From Macrocystis pyrifera (taxonomy: Eukaryota; Sar; Phaeophyceae; Laminariales; Laminariaceae), in NCBI GenBank assembly GCA_031763025.1, contig JASSKH010000004.1:2294001-2358000 (forward strand): a stretch of DNA of 64,000 bases, in the 5' to 3' direction. How positions within the stretch are numbered: position 1 is the stretch's first letter; every line of letters begins with the position of its first letter. The position numbers and the translations under genes were made by a program. The notes under the pieces are model-generated. The model worked only from the letters and a program-made list of their open reading frames with translations, was not told where the DNA came from and made no database searches. Shown piece by piece: positions 62,155 through 64,000 of the stretch.

Positions 62155-64000
62155 GCTGCTGGTGTATTTAACGACAGCAGGGATGTAATTGAAAGTAACT
62201 CGTAAACGCAAGAAACGGGTGCGAAATACACGGAAGGCACACGTGCTTGTAGATTATAGCGTCAATGGCCACGGTAAGTAGCGCGTGTTTGCCTGTGTTC
62301 CTGCGGTTGCGTGCCACTTCAAACCATTACAATACGTACTCGAAGGCGTGTGAAGTGCGCTAAAGGTGCTCACCTGTTAAAGGAGCGCCACAACTGTTCG
62401 AGTTACAAGCGCCCGGTTAGTGGCGCGCCAAATTGATTTTTGGGTTGAAGAAGCGCGCTTGTTTGATATCAACAAATCAAGAGTTGACCCATTACCTTTC
62501 TCCCGTGTCGTATTTAGCCGTCGTTGCCCACCCTTTCTTTTATATCAGCGATGTATTTTTTCATCAACCAATTTTATCCTTCGGCAACCAACTTATTGTT
62601 TCTCAACCTCAGTCATTCCTTATCAATCAATTTTTGTCGACCGTTTCAGTTTTCCTCGAACAGTCTATATGTATGTGTTTTCGGGCACGAAAACATTCCC
62701 GAAAAAGCAGGTATCAGTATCGTTTCGAACCTCCCTAGTAGTACAATGTTACACTTTCCAGGTGCATTTTCAGACACATGAAGTGCAATTTCATGCATCT
62801 AAGGTACATTTGAACACATGCCACGTACACGTTTGTTCCTCTAATGTCTTAGAACGCATTATTCGAACTTTCAAAGTACAACGTCATACTTTACATTGTT
62901 ATACACGCGAAATACAAGGTCTAACTGCATTGTTCGAAAAACGCCATTCCCTGTATCGGGGACAAGGGGTTGAGCCCACCGAAAGGTCAACATTCAACGC
63001 GTCCGAGGTCACTGGTACGTGTGCGTACGTCCTCTTCTGACCGCCTGACACAGGGTAACAACACGATGATGTAAAGATGGCTCCCACGATGCCACGGCCG
63101 TGAGGCAAGGCAAGCCCATTGTCCCGTAAGAGTAGATCATGGAAGACGGCGTCCCAATTGTCTTTGAACAGAACCTGGACACGCGGTTCCAGATATAATT
63201 GTCAACCACATATTTCAACTACACTGTCAACCATATTTCGACGTTTTAACCAGGTTTCTTTCCCCGGTTCTTTCCAATCGTTTTCTGGCATTTTGCACCT
63301 ACTTTCAATCAGTTTGTTTTATCGTTTATGCTATATTTGTTTAAAACCGTTTCTTCAATCGTTTTATCCAACTACTATGCTTTAGGGTAACATACCAGTC
63401 GCGGCGCGTGTTCGTGTTTCAAGAAAGTGTTTGCTAAGGCGATTTCCTCGAATACGAGTTCGCTTTGAAAGTAAGTATTTGCCAATGTACCTGTGTTAGT
63501 CGTGTGTCTTATCGCCTGCGACAAGTCGTACCCAATATCGCTGATTTCGGGCCATTATGTTTCTCGTTATGAAATCATACCCCTCGACGCGTATTTCCGT
63601 ATGATCAAAATCTTATGCAACCAGACTAGGCATGAAAGCACAAGTTGTGGACTCTCAAGCACGATAGTAATACCCAGGTACTACTATTTCGGGTATGCTG
63701 CATGCTGCATATTTCATGGTTGGGGCATGCGTCGACTTCAATTCGATCGAGCCACGACTCTAATAAAGTGCGTTATCGCCCAAGCGGGCCACCAAAAACT
63801 GATGTTTCGCTAGGCCCAACACACGACTCCCGCAAACTGCTATGTTGCCCAAGCAAGCCATCAAAACACTTTGACATCACACATATCCTGCTCTCTCAAC
63901 CAAGATCTTGCTTAAACCTTACTCCCTTAGGTAAAAATTGCAATTAAGAATCCGTCATAACACACGAACAAAACGGAAATCTTCGTGGGTACTTACAATT
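62155..64000 (+). repeat. 2-kb interspersed repeat, copy 2 (cut by window end)
   Basis: Same order and orientation as 21315-23440, sharing the landmarks listed there, with substitutions and indels throughout. The window ends inside it. It starts about 100 bp after the long G tract. The mobile class is unknown: no terminal repeats or target duplications could be fixed. Confidence 0.75.

Noticed and set aside
61754-62240. Poly-Pro frames on the minus strand
   Set aside because: Artefact of the 70-nt G tract.

Overview
The window looks like nuclear DNA of a brown alga or a close stramenopile relative. That is inferred, not proven. The evidence is an intron-bearing gene that joins a von Willebrand A (VWA) domain, a Pro-Thr linker and a WSC carbohydrate-binding domain, plus a LINE of the jockey-like type common in brown-algal genomes. 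Genes are sparse, introns have GT-AG ends, and CTG/TAG triplet repeats and minisatellites are abundant. There are no bacterial-style operons.

The clearest gene is on the minus strand, 32921 down to 26403. Six exons splice to 1515 nt with no internal stop, predicting a secreted protein of about 504 residues: signal peptide, VWA with an intact metal site, a beta-rich Cys-containing module, a Pro-Thr-Lys linker and an eight-Cys WSC domain. A decayed paralogue lies on the plus strand at 3732-7789. It keeps the same exon order and splice phases but has stops, a frameshift, a ruined metal site and a lost splice acceptor. The two form an inverted, well-separated paralogue pair.

Layout: 880-1100 is a spaced GTACCCGGAAC motif array. 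2040-2800 is a three-unit tandem repeat whose last unit carries a 113-bp MITE. 3732-7789 is the pseudogene. 9200-12420 is a broken LINE carrying a 19-bp end of the same MITE. 15140-18400 is a decayed reverse-transcriptase region. 18430-21300 is minisatellite and CTG-rich DNA. 21315-23440 is one copy of a 2-kb repeat whose second copy runs off the window at 62155-64000. 25372-26035 is a diverged tandem duplication. 26403-32921 is the VWA-WSC gene, with a perfect 71-bp foldback in one intron. 34421-34532 is a second, older MITE copy. 43794-49940 is an old LTR element. 49940-57000 is tandem-repeat-rich. 57935-60120 is GC-rich and carries a tyrosine-recombinase fossil, followed by 190-bp direct repeats. 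A 70-nt G tract lies at 61981-62050.

The only function that can be read with confidence is an extracellular or cell-wall adhesion/carbohydrate-binding protein. The rest is repeat turnover. No pathway or multigene system is evident.
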